From Candidatus Gastranaerophilales bacterium (lineage in GTDB: Bacteria > Cyanobacteriota > Vampirovibrionia > Gastranaerophilales > Gastranaerophilaceae), in contig JAJQHF010000100.1 of the NCBI GenBank assembly GCA_021199975.1, forward strand, positions 1-18,211: a DNA stretch of 18,211 bases. Reading direction: 5' to 3'. Within the stretch, counting starts at the first letter, position 1, and each line of letters begins with the position of its first letter. Below, in pieces: positions 1 through 7,326 of this stretch. Made by a program: the position numbers and the translations under genes. The notes under the pieces are model-generated. The model did not search any database. It worked only from the letters and a program-made list of their open reading frames with translations, and was not told the DNA's origin.

Positions 1-90
1 GAATATTTCCTGATAAAATTATAAAATTGGCACAAATTATTGCATACTATATATAACAAAATTTGTTGATAATTTGTTGAAAAAACATAT

Positions 91-118
91 AAAAAAAAGA
101 TATCAAGTAATCGATATC
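91..118 (-). terminator. Rho-independent terminator of the small secreted-protein gene
   Basis: Read on the minus strand, GATATC (118-113) and GATATC (104-99) form a six-pair stem. One A-U pair and one G-U pair extend it around a four-base loop, and eight T follow at 98-91. It lies about 30 bases past the stop at 149. On the plus strand the same stem is followed by six T (120-125), so it may work in both directions. The stem is AT-rich and therefore only moderately stable. Confidence 0.55.
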
Positions 119-148
119 ATTTTTTATAACTTTCTGATATTAGATGAA

Positions 149-451
149 TTATAAATCCTTCCAACTTGGACCGTCAAAATTAATTTCATGATTGTAAAAA
201 TCGAGGTCTGTATAAACTCCGGGAACAATGTAATTATAAATACGTTTTGCAATTCCTGAAGGAGTTGAAGGTTCAACATATGGTTCTCTGTATGGATCCT
301 GATTTACAACACTCATCATTTCGGACATTTCAGCCGAATAACCTGTATTCTGCATGTATTGAGGCGTTGTCATATATTGAGTATCCACAAATGCATCAGA
401 TGTTAATGATATTGATAAAAAAATCGTAAGAACTAAAGCAATCTTTTTCAT
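149..451 (-). CDS. Small secreted protein of unknown function, about 100 aa
   Basis: I do not recognise the family. The protein opens MKKIALVLTIFLSISLTSDA, a classic Sec signal peptide: two Lys, a hydrophobic core, and an S-D-A cleavage site after residue 20. The mature part of about 80 residues is rich in Tyr, Met, Pro and Asn and has no Cys. It has a Pro/Glu-rich linker and an ordered-looking end with the motif YTDLDFY and a final WKDL. The start at 451 is chosen because AAAGGGG sits just upstream at a good distance and the signal peptide begins there. An in-frame ATG at 517 would add a 22-residue extension and run into ispG, which is unlikely. It lies 58 bases after ispG on the same strand and may be co-transcribed with it, and a terminator-like hairpin follows. 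Export is a confident inference; the role is unknown. Confidence 0.75.
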   Translation of the reverse strand: MKKIALVLTIFLSISLTSDAFVDTQYMTTPQYMQNTGYSAEMSEMMSVVNQDPYREPYVEPSTPSGIAKRIYNYIVPGVYTDLDFYNHEINFDGPSWKDL

Positions 452-493
452 TAATAAATCCCCTTTATTATAATAATATAATAACTTATTTTT

Positions 494-524
494 ACAGAGA
501 ATGCAATATTTATACATTCTCTGT
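494..524. repeat. Perfect 10-bp inverted repeat over the ispG stop codon
   Basis: ACAGAGAATG at 494-503 and CATTCTCTGT at 515-524 are exact reverse complements with an 11-base loop. The ispG stop codon (512-510) lies in the loop and the last ispG codons form one arm. In the ispG mRNA the stem is followed by A, not U, so it is not a standard terminator. It could be an RNA-stability or processing hairpin between ispG and the next gene. Confidence 0.6.
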
Positions 525-1565
525 TTGTATGAGATTTATAAACTCATCAACAAGTTTTTCTTCAGAAAGTTTCTTAACAATCTGACCTTTTTTAAATATT
601 AATCCTTCTTTTATTCCGCCTGCAATACCGTAATCCGCATGTTTAGCTTCCCCGGGTCCGTTAACTGCACAGCCCATAACCGCAATTGTTAAAGGTTTAG
701 AAAAGTTTTCAAGTCTTTTTTCAACTTCTTTTGCAAGAGAAATTAAATCTATTTGAGTCCTTCCGCAGGTAGGACAAGATATAAAATTAATGCCTCTTTG
801 TCTTAATCCCAACGATTTTAATATCATATATCCGGCTTTAACTTCCTCAGCAGGTGAATCTGTAAGAGAAACTCTTATTGTATCACCTATTCCTTCAGCT
901 AAAAGAGTACCAAGCCCTACGGAAGATTTTACTATTCCGCCTGTATAAGTTCCTGCTTCCGTTACACCCAAATGAAGGGGATAATCTATTTTCTTTGCAA
1001 TTAACCTGTATGCTTCTATAGTTGTAAGAACATCACTCGATTTTAAAGAAACTTTTATTTTATCAAAATTATTGTCTTCTAAAATTTTAATATGCCTCAT
1101 TGCACTCATAACCATTTTTTCATGGAGCGGAATATCTGATAATTCTATGTTTTTTTCGAGTGAGCCTCCGTTTATACCTATTCTTACCGGAATATTATTA
1201 ATTCTTGCAAGATTAATAACTTTTTTAATATGCTCTTCTTTTCCAATATTCCCCGGATTAATTCTTAAAGCATCAATGCCGTTTTCAATACATCTGATTG
1301 CTAAACGGTAATCAAAATGTATATCTGCAACTAACGGAAGCGGTGATTTTTTCTTTATTTCTTTTACAGCTTCAACTGCATCAGCATTTAAAATTGCAAG
1401 TCTTACAATCTCACATCCGTTTTCAAATAAATTGTTAATTTGTTTTAAAGTGGATTTTATATCTCTTGTATCTGTATTCGTCATAGATTGCACGGAAATA
1501 GGTGCATCCCCGCCGATTTTTATATTTCCTATCTGTATTTGTTTGGATTTTCTTCTCTGTATCAT
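510..1565 (-). CDS. ispG: 4-hydroxy-3-methylbut-2-enyl diphosphate synthase IspG (GcpE)
   Basis: IspG reduces 2-C-methyl-D-erythritol 2,4-cyclodiphosphate to HMBPP, the penultimate step of the MEP isoprenoid pathway, in the cytoplasm. The 351-residue protein has the bacterial short form: an N-terminal TIM barrel starting with the signature PISVQSMTNTDTRD (residues 22-35), and the barrel motif RINPGNIG (101-108). A C-terminal reductase-like domain carries the [4Fe-4S] ligands C264 and C267 in SCPTCGRTQ, C299 in GCAVNGPGE, and E306. No key residue is missing. The gene is divergent from the metallophosphoesterase gene, with 54 AT-rich bases between the two starts. A perfect hairpin covers its stop codon. 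The assignment is secure. The electron donor (flavodoxin or ferredoxin) cannot be told from sequence. Confidence 0.97.
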   Translation of the reverse strand: MIQRRKSKQIQIGNIKIGGDAPISVQSMTNTDTRDIKSTLKQINNLFENGCEIVRLAILNADAVEAVKEIKKKSPLPLVADIHFDYRLAIRCIENGIDALRINPGNIGKEEHIKKVINLARINNIPVRIGINGGSLEKNIELSDIPLHEKMVMSAMRHIKILEDNNFDKIKVSLKSSDVLTTIEAYRLIAKKIDYPLHLGVTEAGTYTGGIVKSSVGLGTLLAEGIGDTIRVSLTDSPAEEVKAGYMILKSLGLRQRGINFISCPTCGRTQIDLISLAKEVEKRLENFSKPLTIAVMGCAVNGPGEAKHADYGIAGGIKEGLIFKKGQIVKKLSEEKLVDEFINLIQTENV

Positions 1566-1619
1566 AATTTTATTATTCCTGTTATTATTATATTATCACG
1601 AATAAGATTGGGAATAAAA

Positions 1620-2369
1620 ATGAAGATAGCTGTAATATCGGATATACATGGCAATATTGAAGCTTTAAACAGTGTTTTGGATGACATAAAAAAAGAAAAT
1701 TGCAGCAAAATTTTTTGTTTGGGCGACATTGTAATGGCAGGTCCTGAACCAAAAGAAACACTTATAAAAATACGTGAACTTATAAAATTAAAGGATTTTC
1801 ATATCATACAAGGAAATACCGATAAAATGCTGTCTGTTTTTTCTATTGATACTTATAATAAAATACTTGAAACAAATGAGGTAATGGGAAGTGCATATCT
1901 TGCGGACAGTAAAATTCTTAATGAAGAAGATAAAAACTTTCTGAAAAATCTTCAAGAAAAGGAAGAGATTGAATTACTCGGAATAAAAATTTTATTGGTG
2001 CATGGTTCACCGAGAAAAAATGATGAAAATATATATCCCGATATGAAAATAGAAGAAGTTGAAGAAATAATAAAAGGTACAAATGCAAATGTGATTTTTT
2101 GCGGACATACACATATACCATGCGGCTATCAGACAAATACCGAACAAACCGTAGTTAATGCAGGCAGTATCGGACGTCCTTTTTCTACCGCTCCTGATGC
2201 TTGTTATGCAATAATGGAAATAAACGAAAAAACTTCTGATTTTACAATAAAACATAAACTTGTAAAATATAATGTCGAACTTGCAAGTAAAAAATTAAGA
2301 GAGAGAAAATTTGAAGGAGCTGAAAAGCTTGCAAATATGCTTTTAAAAGCAGATTCAAGATATCCTTAA
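1620..2369 (+). CDS. YfcE/MJ0936-type metallophosphoesterase
   Basis: This 249-residue cytoplasmic protein belongs to the calcineurin-like phosphoesterase superfamily, small YfcE/MJ0936 branch. All five metal-site blocks are present in order: D8-x-H10 (SDIHGN), GD36, GN66-x-D68 (GNTDK), H128 (VHGSPR) and GHTH (H163, H165). They should bind a two-metal centre that hydrolyses a phosphodiester or phosphomonoester; the natural substrate is unknown. The start at 1620 gives the MKIAVISDIHGN opening typical of the family. A longer in-frame ATG at 1488 would run back into ispG on the opposite strand and adds only non-conserved residues. The initiation context GGAATAAAAATGAA is shared exactly with the next gene at 2470, with only a weak Shine-Dalgarno. 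Confidence 0.9.
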   Translation: MKIAVISDIHGNIEALNSVLDDIKKENCSKIFCLGDIVMAGPEPKETLIKIRELIKLKDFHIIQGNTDKMLSVFSIDTYNKILETNEVMGSAYLADSKILNEEDKNFLKNLQEKEEIELLGIKILLVHGSPRKNDENIYPDMKIEEVEEIIKGTNANVIFCGHTHIPCGYQTNTEQTVVNAGSIGRPFSTAPDACYAIMEINEKTSDFTIKHKLVKYNVELASKKLRERKFEGAEKLANMLLKADSRYP

Positions 2370-2390
2370 TAACAAATTGTTACATTTTTT
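2370..2390 (+). terminator. Possible weak terminator after the metallophosphoesterase gene
   Basis: TAACAA and TTGTTA are inverted copies with a one-base centre, so a real hairpin would have about four AT-rich pairs and a five-base loop. Six T follow at 2385-2390. The stem is too weak for confidence; only its position right after the stop at 2369 supports it. Confidence 0.3.
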
Positions 2391-2469
2391 ATTTAAAATG
2401 GCAAAAATATTTTTTTTAATTTTTAAAGCATGAGGATGAACATAATCCGATTGAAAAAAAGGAATAAAA

Positions 2470-5373
2470 ATGAACACTGTTAAACCTGGTGCAAATAATA
2501 TAACACAGAGGATGAAAAAGAATAATATATATCAACAATCTCCCTATCCCTCTTCCCCGTCGAAACATACTTCTTTAAGCTTTAAAGGCGGTAATCCCGC
2601 AACATTAATAACAGAAGCAGACAGAAAAATATTAAATGTGTTCTCTCAACATTATGGAAACGTAGGCGAAAGATTAGGACAAAAGGTTGGCAAACTTGTA
2701 ACTTCATCAGATATATTAAAAAAGAGCTCCAGATTTTCACTAGAAGAAGGGGCTCTTTCTATTCGAGAAAAAACAAATGGACGTGCGCTCATAGAAAATG
2801 TAATATTCCCGTTTGTGAATTTGCCTTTGTATGCAGGAAGCTGGGTATTGAAAAAAGCCCAATCAATACCTGCACTTAAACAAGGGGCAAAAAAATTATA
2901 TAATAAACCTGTTTTGAGAATTCCCCGAAAATTAAATGAACTTGATTCAAAAACAGATATGCTGAAAGGAATTTTTGACAAGACTCAAAATACAGTCAAA
3001 AGTTTTGCAGAAAAAAAAGGAGTAACTCCTGAGTATTTAATAGAACAAATAAATAAAACTGATGACAACCCAAAGGCTCAGCAGCTTGTAAAAGAAGCAA
3101 ATGAATACATAAAAGAAAGTCTTTATAAAGTAAGCAATAAATTTTTTGATAAATATACAGGGAACTATAATACAGCTTACGAAAGACCGTTAAACAGAAT
3201 TGTAACGGGGTTAATTCCTGTTGCTTTCTTAGCAAATGATGCCTATAATCTTTCCGTTTTATGCGGTGATAAAAAAGAAGATTCAAAAAAAGAAGCAAAA
3301 GAAAGACAAAGACAGGAAATTTCAAGAGTATTTACAACTGCATACATACAACTGCTTACTTTTGGAGCTTTTACAAAACAGGTAAATACAATTCCATGGT
3401 TTACTCCGTTAACTTCTGCTCTTACTGTTTTATTCTCTGAAACAACATCAAGAAAACGATTAGGAAAACCTATATTTTTCCTTTCAAAAGAAAAAGCAAA
3501 AGAATATAATAAAAAAGATGGTAAAACGTCTAATGATAAAACAGGAGAGAACAAGAATAATAAAGAAAATAATAAAAATATAACACAAAATAATTATATT
3601 TCCTCACTTGAAAAAGAACCGAAAATATTTACAAGTTTTAAGTCTTCATTTGGAAATAATGAAGTAAATAATAAGGTTTCAACGAAAGAACAATCATTGA
3701 AAGAGAACGGGAAAGACAAAACAGAAGATAAACCTAAAAAAGCATTGTTAAATTTAAAAACATTAGAAAAAGGTGTTGCTATATTGGTTTCTGCTGGTTT
3801 TGCTTTAAGCTTTTTACAAAACAGCTCTTATACAAAAAATTCTAAGCTTGTCAAAGGTGTAAAATCAATAGGTAAATTCTTCAAAGACAAGGTATATAAC
3901 AAACTTGCTTATAAAGATTTTGAAATGAGCCAAGAAAACTTTAATAAATTAACTCAAAGCCTTAAAGATGCAGGCTGCAAGGAAATTGCAGAGGGACATG
4001 AATTTATAAAAAATAAATACAGTAAAAAAAGTGCTGACGGAATTATAAAAATGTACAAGTCCTCTTTACCTTCTTCAAAAATTCCGGAAATTTCAAAATC
4101 AGCAATAGAAAAATTAAAATCCACAGGTGCTTCATTATCGGAAAAAGAGTGTAAACAGATTGAAAGCTCGGTTAAAACAGCTATAGAACTTCATTCGACA
4201 GATATTGCCGAAAACAAATTTACTGACGTTGCAAATAAAGCTGCAGAAATTATAAAAAATAAAAAGGTTAATATAAGTTCCGAGCAGCTGGATGATGTTG
4301 TTAAAACCGTAACTGATTCTATATCATCAAAAGTAAAAGAAACACCAATTCAAATAGAAAAGATGTCAAAGCCATTTGTAGATATAGTAACACAGCCATT
4401 TAAATTTATAATGTCTGCATTAAAACTGCCATATAAAATTGTAAGCTCATTGATAAAAATTGTTGTTTCTCCTGTCGAAAAGAAAGCAGCTAAAGAAGCA
4501 ATTGGAGAAGCTGAATTATCCAAATTAGAAAAAAATATACATAAAGCAGTAACAGAAATATTTGGAGAACAAAAAAATAAATCAGGAAAAATCAGTCAAA
4601 CTGTATTTGTAAATGCAATGGAGCGGCTTGAAAAGAAAACTAAACCATACAGAACAGCCGAAGCAGCATATAAACAAGCTGTTGAAAAAGGTTCTTCCTC
4701 GGAAGAAATAAAGAAGCTAAAAACCAAAATGGAAGAAGCAAAACAAAAACTTCTTGTTTATGTTAACACAGCCGTTGAAAAATCCTTTAACGGAGTTACT
4801 CAATCAAGCAATAAAAATACAGATTTGGCAATGATGTCTAAAATAGCTTCTTCCGCAGTTACATCAGTATTTTTAGTGGCTGATAACTATAATATGGTAA
4901 TGCTTAAATCAGACGGAGAAGACAAAGAAGGTGCAAAAGAAAAAGCAAATGAACGTATAATGCAAAGATTAAGCGGTTTATTCTATCAAACAATGCTTAT
5001 TAATTGGTTTAACGGAACATTTAGAACCACTTACAACAGTTCACTTAAAGGAATGACGGCAGTTGCAATACCTAATACCTTGACAACAGAAGTTCTTACA
5101 AGAAAATCCATAGGCATGCCGGTTGGAAGAAAATCGATGGAAGAACTTCAGGAAATTGATGAAAAGAATGAAAACAGAACCGGTATTGCAGGTAAATATT
5201 TTGAATTTATGAGATTACTAACAGGTAAAAAACCTCTAAAAGACAGATTGCCAAAAGAAAATAAAAATGCAGCACAAGAAATAGGCAAAGTGTATTCTAC
5301 AACTGCGAAATATCCTGTGTTAGAAGGGAAAACAGGTTCTTCTACAAATATTTTAGAACAATTATCTAAATAA
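2470..5373 (+). CDS. Large SFKG-motif protein with a duplicated helical module, function unknown
   Basis: I recognise no named family. The 967-residue protein has no signal peptide, but a Ser/Pro-rich N-terminus ends in SLSFKGG (about residues 36-42), a short motif I associate with many Gastranaerophilales proteins. The body is Lys-rich and mostly helical. A stretch near 238-340 and one near 788-890 align with each other: both have V-x-x-V/A-F-L-x-x-D/N-x-Y-N, a charged D-K/E-E-x-x-K segment with AKE, then hydrophobic helices ending E-x-x-x-R-K-x-x-G-x-P. Similar PF...LP-Y stretches (about 112-120 and 642-655) precede each copy, suggesting two halves. Between them lie a low-complexity Lys/Asn region (345-425), a possible membrane segment near 433-450 (ILVSAGFALSFL), an amphipathic region (640-672) and a likely coiled coil (735-765). 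It sits alone, 100 bases after the metallophosphoesterase, and is followed by tRNA-Thr. A membrane- or surface-associated structural role is only a guess. Confidence 0.85.
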   Translation: MNTVKPGANNITQRMKKNNIYQQSPYPSSPSKHTSLSFKGGNPATLITEADRKILNVFSQHYGNVGERLGQKVGKLVTSSDILKKSSRFSLEEGALSIREKTNGRALIENVIFPFVNLPLYAGSWVLKKAQSIPALKQGAKKLYNKPVLRIPRKLNELDSKTDMLKGIFDKTQNTVKSFAEKKGVTPEYLIEQINKTDDNPKAQQLVKEANEYIKESLYKVSNKFFDKYTGNYNTAYERPLNRIVTGLIPVAFLANDAYNLSVLCGDKKEDSKKEAKERQRQEISRVFTTAYIQLLTFGAFTKQVNTIPWFTPLTSALTVLFSETTSRKRLGKPIFFLSKEKAKEYNKKDGKTSNDKTGENKNNKENNKNITQNNYISSLEKEPKIFTSFKSSFGNNEVNNKVSTKEQSLKENGKDKTEDKPKKALLNLKTLEKGVAILVSAGFALSFLQNSSYTKNSKLVKGVKSIGKFFKDKVYNKLAYKDFEMSQENFNKLTQSLKDAGCKEIAEGHEFIKNKYSKKSADGIIKMYKSSLPSSKIPEISKSAIEKLKSTGASLSEKECKQIESSVKTAIELHSTDIAENKFTDVANKAAEIIKNKKVNISSEQLDDVVKTVTDSISSKVKETPIQIEKMSKPFVDIVTQPFKFIMSALKLPYKIVSSLIKIVVSPVEKKAAKEAIGEAELSKLEKNIHKAVTEIFGEQKNKSGKISQTVFVNAMERLEKKTKPYRTAEAAYKQAVEKGSSSEEIKKLKTKMEEAKQKLLVYVNTAVEKSFNGVTQSSNKNTDLAMMSKIASSAVTSVFLVADNYNMVMLKSDGEDKEGAKEKANERIMQRLSGLFYQTMLINWFNGTFRTTYNSSLKGMTAVAIPNTLTTEVLTRKSIGMPVGRKSMEELQEIDEKNENRTGIAGKYFEFMRLLTGKKPLKDRLPKENKNAAQEIGKVYSTTAKYPVLEGKTGSSTNILEQLSK

Positions 5374-5385
5374 TTTACTAGTAAT

Positions 5386-5414
5386 TTGCAGTAAAATTAT
5401 ATTTATATTATAAA
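5386..5414 (+). promoter_or_regulatory. Probable sigma-70 promoter of tRNA-Thr
   Basis: TTGCAG (5386-5391), a 17-base spacer and TATAAA (5409-5414) match the -35 and -10 consensus at four and five of six positions. The -10 ends ten bases before the mature 5' end of tRNA-Thr, the distance expected for a tRNA promoter with a very short leader. Confidence 0.55.
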
Positions 5415-5424
5415 ATAATAATAT

Positions 5425-5497
<73 letters not shown>

Positions 5498-5633
5498 TTT
5501 AAATAAATTATTTCTTTATTATTATGGAGATAATTTATCTAAAATTAATAATTAATTGAAAAAATATAAAAAATAAAAAATAAAAAACCTATTTACAATC
5601 AATTTTTTTTTGGTAATATAGAGTTATAGATAT

Positions 5634-5705
<72 letters not shown>

Positions 5706-5784
5706 TTTTTTGTGTGTAATTTAGGAATGGAGATGAAATCTTTCTGTGCTCGAAACATAGTGGGGTTGCATGCATCATAAGGAT

Positions 5785-5925
5785 TTCCACATATCTTCTT
5801 TGACCTTCAGCAAAAATAGTATCAAAAGCCAAAGAACTTTTTCCTGAACCCGAAATTCCCGTAAATACTGTCAATTCATTTTTCGGAAGCTCAAGACTGA
5901 CATTCTTCAAGTTGCGTTGATTTGC
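5785..5925 (-). pseudogene. uvrA remnant (N-terminal Walker A segment only)
   Basis: About 47 codons match the start of UvrA, the DNA-damage-binding ATPase of nucleotide excision repair. They include NLKNVSLELPKNELTVFTG, the Walker A GISGSGKSS, and FDTIFAEGQRRYVE, corresponding to roughly residues 8-55 of a protein of about 940 residues. A TAA lies just upstream at 5928-5926. Similarity stops after RRYVE, where UvrA would continue SLSAYARQFLG. The frame then runs on through unrelated sequence and the antisense of tRNA-Asn. There is no proper start (the first possible one, TTG at 5910, lacks a ribosome-binding site) and no nucleotide-binding domain beyond Walker A. It is therefore a dead fragment, left by a deletion or recombination next to tRNA-Asn. 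The functional uvrA, if any, must be elsewhere. Confidence 0.8.
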
Positions 5926-5982
5926 TTATCTTATAATTATTTTGTCATTCATAACAAACAATATTATGTCATAAAAAATTTT

Positions 5983-6093
5983 CCAGCCAAATTCTTCCGT
6001 TATATACTCATATCAAAAGCTGTTTATATTATTACAAAACGTGAACAAGTAGAACTTGAACCGGTATCTATTGAGGTCTGTAAGAAACACTGA
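5983..6093 (+). other. Possible 3' remnant of an unidentified gene
   Basis: An open frame with no start codon ends at a TGA (6091-6093). Its last residues, such as TKREQVELEPVSIEVCKKH, have a normal protein-like composition, unlike translations of AT-rich spacer. It sits between the uvrA remnant and the end of the convergent gene at 6095. It could be the tail of a gene destroyed by the same rearrangement, or chance. I do not recognise the family. Confidence 0.22.
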
Positions 6094-6094
6094 A

Positions 6095-6787
6095 CTATTT
6101 GCATAATATGGGGGCATATCTAGTTCCTCCCGTACCGGTATTACTACTCAGTTTTGTTAGATTCAAAGCGTTATTATTAATATAGCATATTCTATATGCA
6201 ACCATGTAACCGGTACAAGTAAAATAACAATTGCCGGCATCATATGATTTAAGGTTTCCATTAATCAAATCCGCTTTTATTTTATAAACTGTACGTGAAT
6301 GGCAATACTTCCAAGCAGGATCCTCAATAGAAGCACACTCAACATAGACTCCCTGACTCCCATAGGTTGTACTACATATCATGTATGTTCCACCGGATGA
6401 AGTTGAATAATCATAACATTTATAAGTTGTTGTATCATAAGAAATCAAATCACCATTATCAATAATATCCTCATAATAAGTAAGTATTTCATCATCAGAG
6501 AGGTTTTCAAAATTAACATTGTATCCGTTAATTAAAAGTATTTCATCAGAATTCTGATCTACAATGTCATTATTAATCTCTGAAGTTTCCTGTTCATATT
6601 GAATAGGTACAGAGTTAAGAGAAATAATATTATCATAAATTTCCTGAACTTTATCATCTGACAAATTATTAACATCAATTCCATTTAAAACAAAAATTTC
6701 TTCATTGTTTGAGTCAACAATATCGCTGCATAATTCTAATATCTCTTCATCATTTAAATAATCAACATCAACACCTGATATATCCAT
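6095..6787 (-). CDS. Acidic-repeat, Cys-rich protein of unknown function, 230 aa
   Basis: I recognise no family. The N-terminal half is very acidic and holds three copies of a unit of about 25 residues (3-27, 33-58, 85-111). The pattern is G-[VIY]-[DN]-V-[DN]-x(1-3)-L-[NS]-D-[DE]-[EK]-[IV]-x3-[CY]-x-[DN]-I-[IV]. The second and third are preceded by NxEEIFVLN or NSDEILLIN. From about residue 115 a second domain is Ser/Thr/Tyr/Gly-rich with eight Cys (124, 138, 151, 162, 187, 191, 201, 229), suggesting disulfides or metal binding. There is no signal peptide or membrane segment. The LSDDEI units faintly recall leaders of peptide natural products (LSDEEL types), but no modifying enzyme or GG cleavage site is visible. 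The start has a good ribosome-binding site (AAAGGAG). The gene is divergent from an XRE regulator 173 bases away, with operator-like repeats between them, so it is probably that regulator's target. Confidence 0.8.
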   Translation of the reverse strand: MDISGVDVDYLNDEEILELCSDIVDSNNEEIFVLNGIDVNNLSDDKVQEIYDNIISLNSVPIQYEQETSEINNDIVDQNSDEILLINGYNVNFENLSDDEILTYYEDIIDNGDLISYDTTTYKCYDYSTSSGGTYMICSTTYGSQGVYVECASIEDPAWKYCHSRTVYKIKADLINGNLKSYDAGNCYFTCTGYMVAYRICYINNNALNLTKLSSNTGTGGTRYAPILCK

Positions 6788-6809
6788 TTTATTCTCCTTT
6801 TGCTAAACT

Positions 6810-6870
6810 ATGACATGTTTTAAATATATATTTGATAAACAATGACATATTATGCTTATATACATGTCAT
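6810..6870. promoter_or_regulatory. Three TGACAT boxes, candidate XRE operators
   Basis: ATGACATGT (6810-6818) and its exact reverse complement ACATGTCAT (6862-6870) flank a third ATGACAT (6842-6848). All three lie in the spacer between the divergent acidic-repeat gene and the XRE gene, nearer the former's start. Repeated short boxes of this kind fit a dimeric HTH repressor, but binding is inferred only from position and symmetry. Confidence 0.45.
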
Positions 6871-6879
6871 GATTTAACA

Positions 6880-6905
6880 ATTTTGTCAATATAAATTGGC
6901 AAAAT
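6880..6905. promoter_or_regulatory. 26-bp near-perfect palindrome, candidate operator
   Basis: ATTTTGTCAAT (6880-6890), the spacer ATAA and ATTGGCAAAAT (6895-6905) are inverted copies with one mismatch in eleven. It lies 55 bases before the XRE start and contains TTGTCA and TTGGCA, -35-like elements. Autoregulation by the XRE protein would fit. Confidence 0.5.
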
Positions 6906-6960
6906 CAAACATTATGGTTTTCTTATGTAAAAGCTATCCTATTTAAGGGAGAGCAAATAT

Positions 6961-7290
6961 ATGGAATTTTTAAAAAATCGTTTCGGTATGCGGGTTAAAG
7001 AACTTAGAAAGAGTAAAAATCTTACGCAGGAACAACTTGCAGAAAAAATCGGGATGGATACACAGAATTTGTGTAAAATGGAGAACGGAAATCATTTTCC
7101 GCAATTTAAAAATCTCTGTAAAATAGCGGAGGCTTTAGATGTTGAAATTAAAGACTTGTTTGATTTTGCTCATTTTACGGAAAGAGAAAAAATTATTAAT
7201 GAAATTACAAATTTTCTGAAAAATGCGGAAAATAAAGATGTTGAATTTATGTATAAATCGATGAAAAATATACAAGAGTATAATATATAG
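6961..7290 (+). CDS. XRE-family helix-turn-helix transcriptional regulator
   Basis: The 109-residue protein has a Cro/C1-type HTH at about 8-66. The sequence RVKELRKSKNLTQEQLAEKI covers helices 1 and 2, GMDTQNLCKMENGNHFP is the recognition helix and turn, and LCKIAEALDVEIKDLFDF closes the fold. A helical tail of about 35 residues, rich in Lys, Glu and Asn, probably dimerises. AAGGGAG upstream is a strong ribosome-binding site. There is no peptidase or ligand-binding domain, so it resembles phage-type and toxin-antitoxin-type repressors. It is divergent from the acidic-repeat gene and probably controls both genes through the inverted repeats at 6810-6905. It is convergent with the dnaJ-like gene, 36 bases apart. 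The family is secure; the targets are inferred. Confidence 0.92.
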   Translation: MEFLKNRFGMRVKELRKSKNLTQEQLAEKIGMDTQNLCKMENGNHFPQFKNLCKIAEALDVEIKDLFDFAHFTEREKIINEITNFLKNAENKDVEFMYKSMKNIQEYNI

Positions 7291-7314
7291 TCCTAAGTAA
7301 AACAGGACATTTTT
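7290..7314 (+). terminator. Possible terminator between the convergent XRE and dnaJ-like genes
   Basis: GTCCT (7290-7294) and AGGAC (7304-7308) can pair around a nine-base loop, followed by ATTTTT. The stem has five pairs and the T-run is short, so efficiency is doubtful. Its place right after the XRE stop supports it. Confidence 0.4.
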
Positions 7315-7326
7315 GATTATGTTGTT

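Noticed and set aside
27..125. Plus-strand promoter-like TTGGCA-N17-TATATA (27-55) followed by the hairpin at 99-118, a possible tiny RNA
   Set aside because: The -10 is poor (four of six), the hairpin fits the minus-strand gene better, and the region has no GC-rich conserved-looking block. A sigma-54 reading (TGGCAC...TTGC) has the wrong spacing.
5714..5780. Short plus-strand ORF of 17 codons just past tRNA-Asn (ATG GAG ATG AAA...)
   Set aside because: It is too short, unrecognised, and overlaps sequence left by the uvrA rearrangement.
6095..6787. Reading the acidic-repeat protein as a ribosomally made peptide precursor
   Set aside because: LSDDEI units recall leader peptides, but there is no double-Gly cleavage site, no modification enzyme and no exporter nearby, and the protein is long; kept only as an alternative in the annotation.
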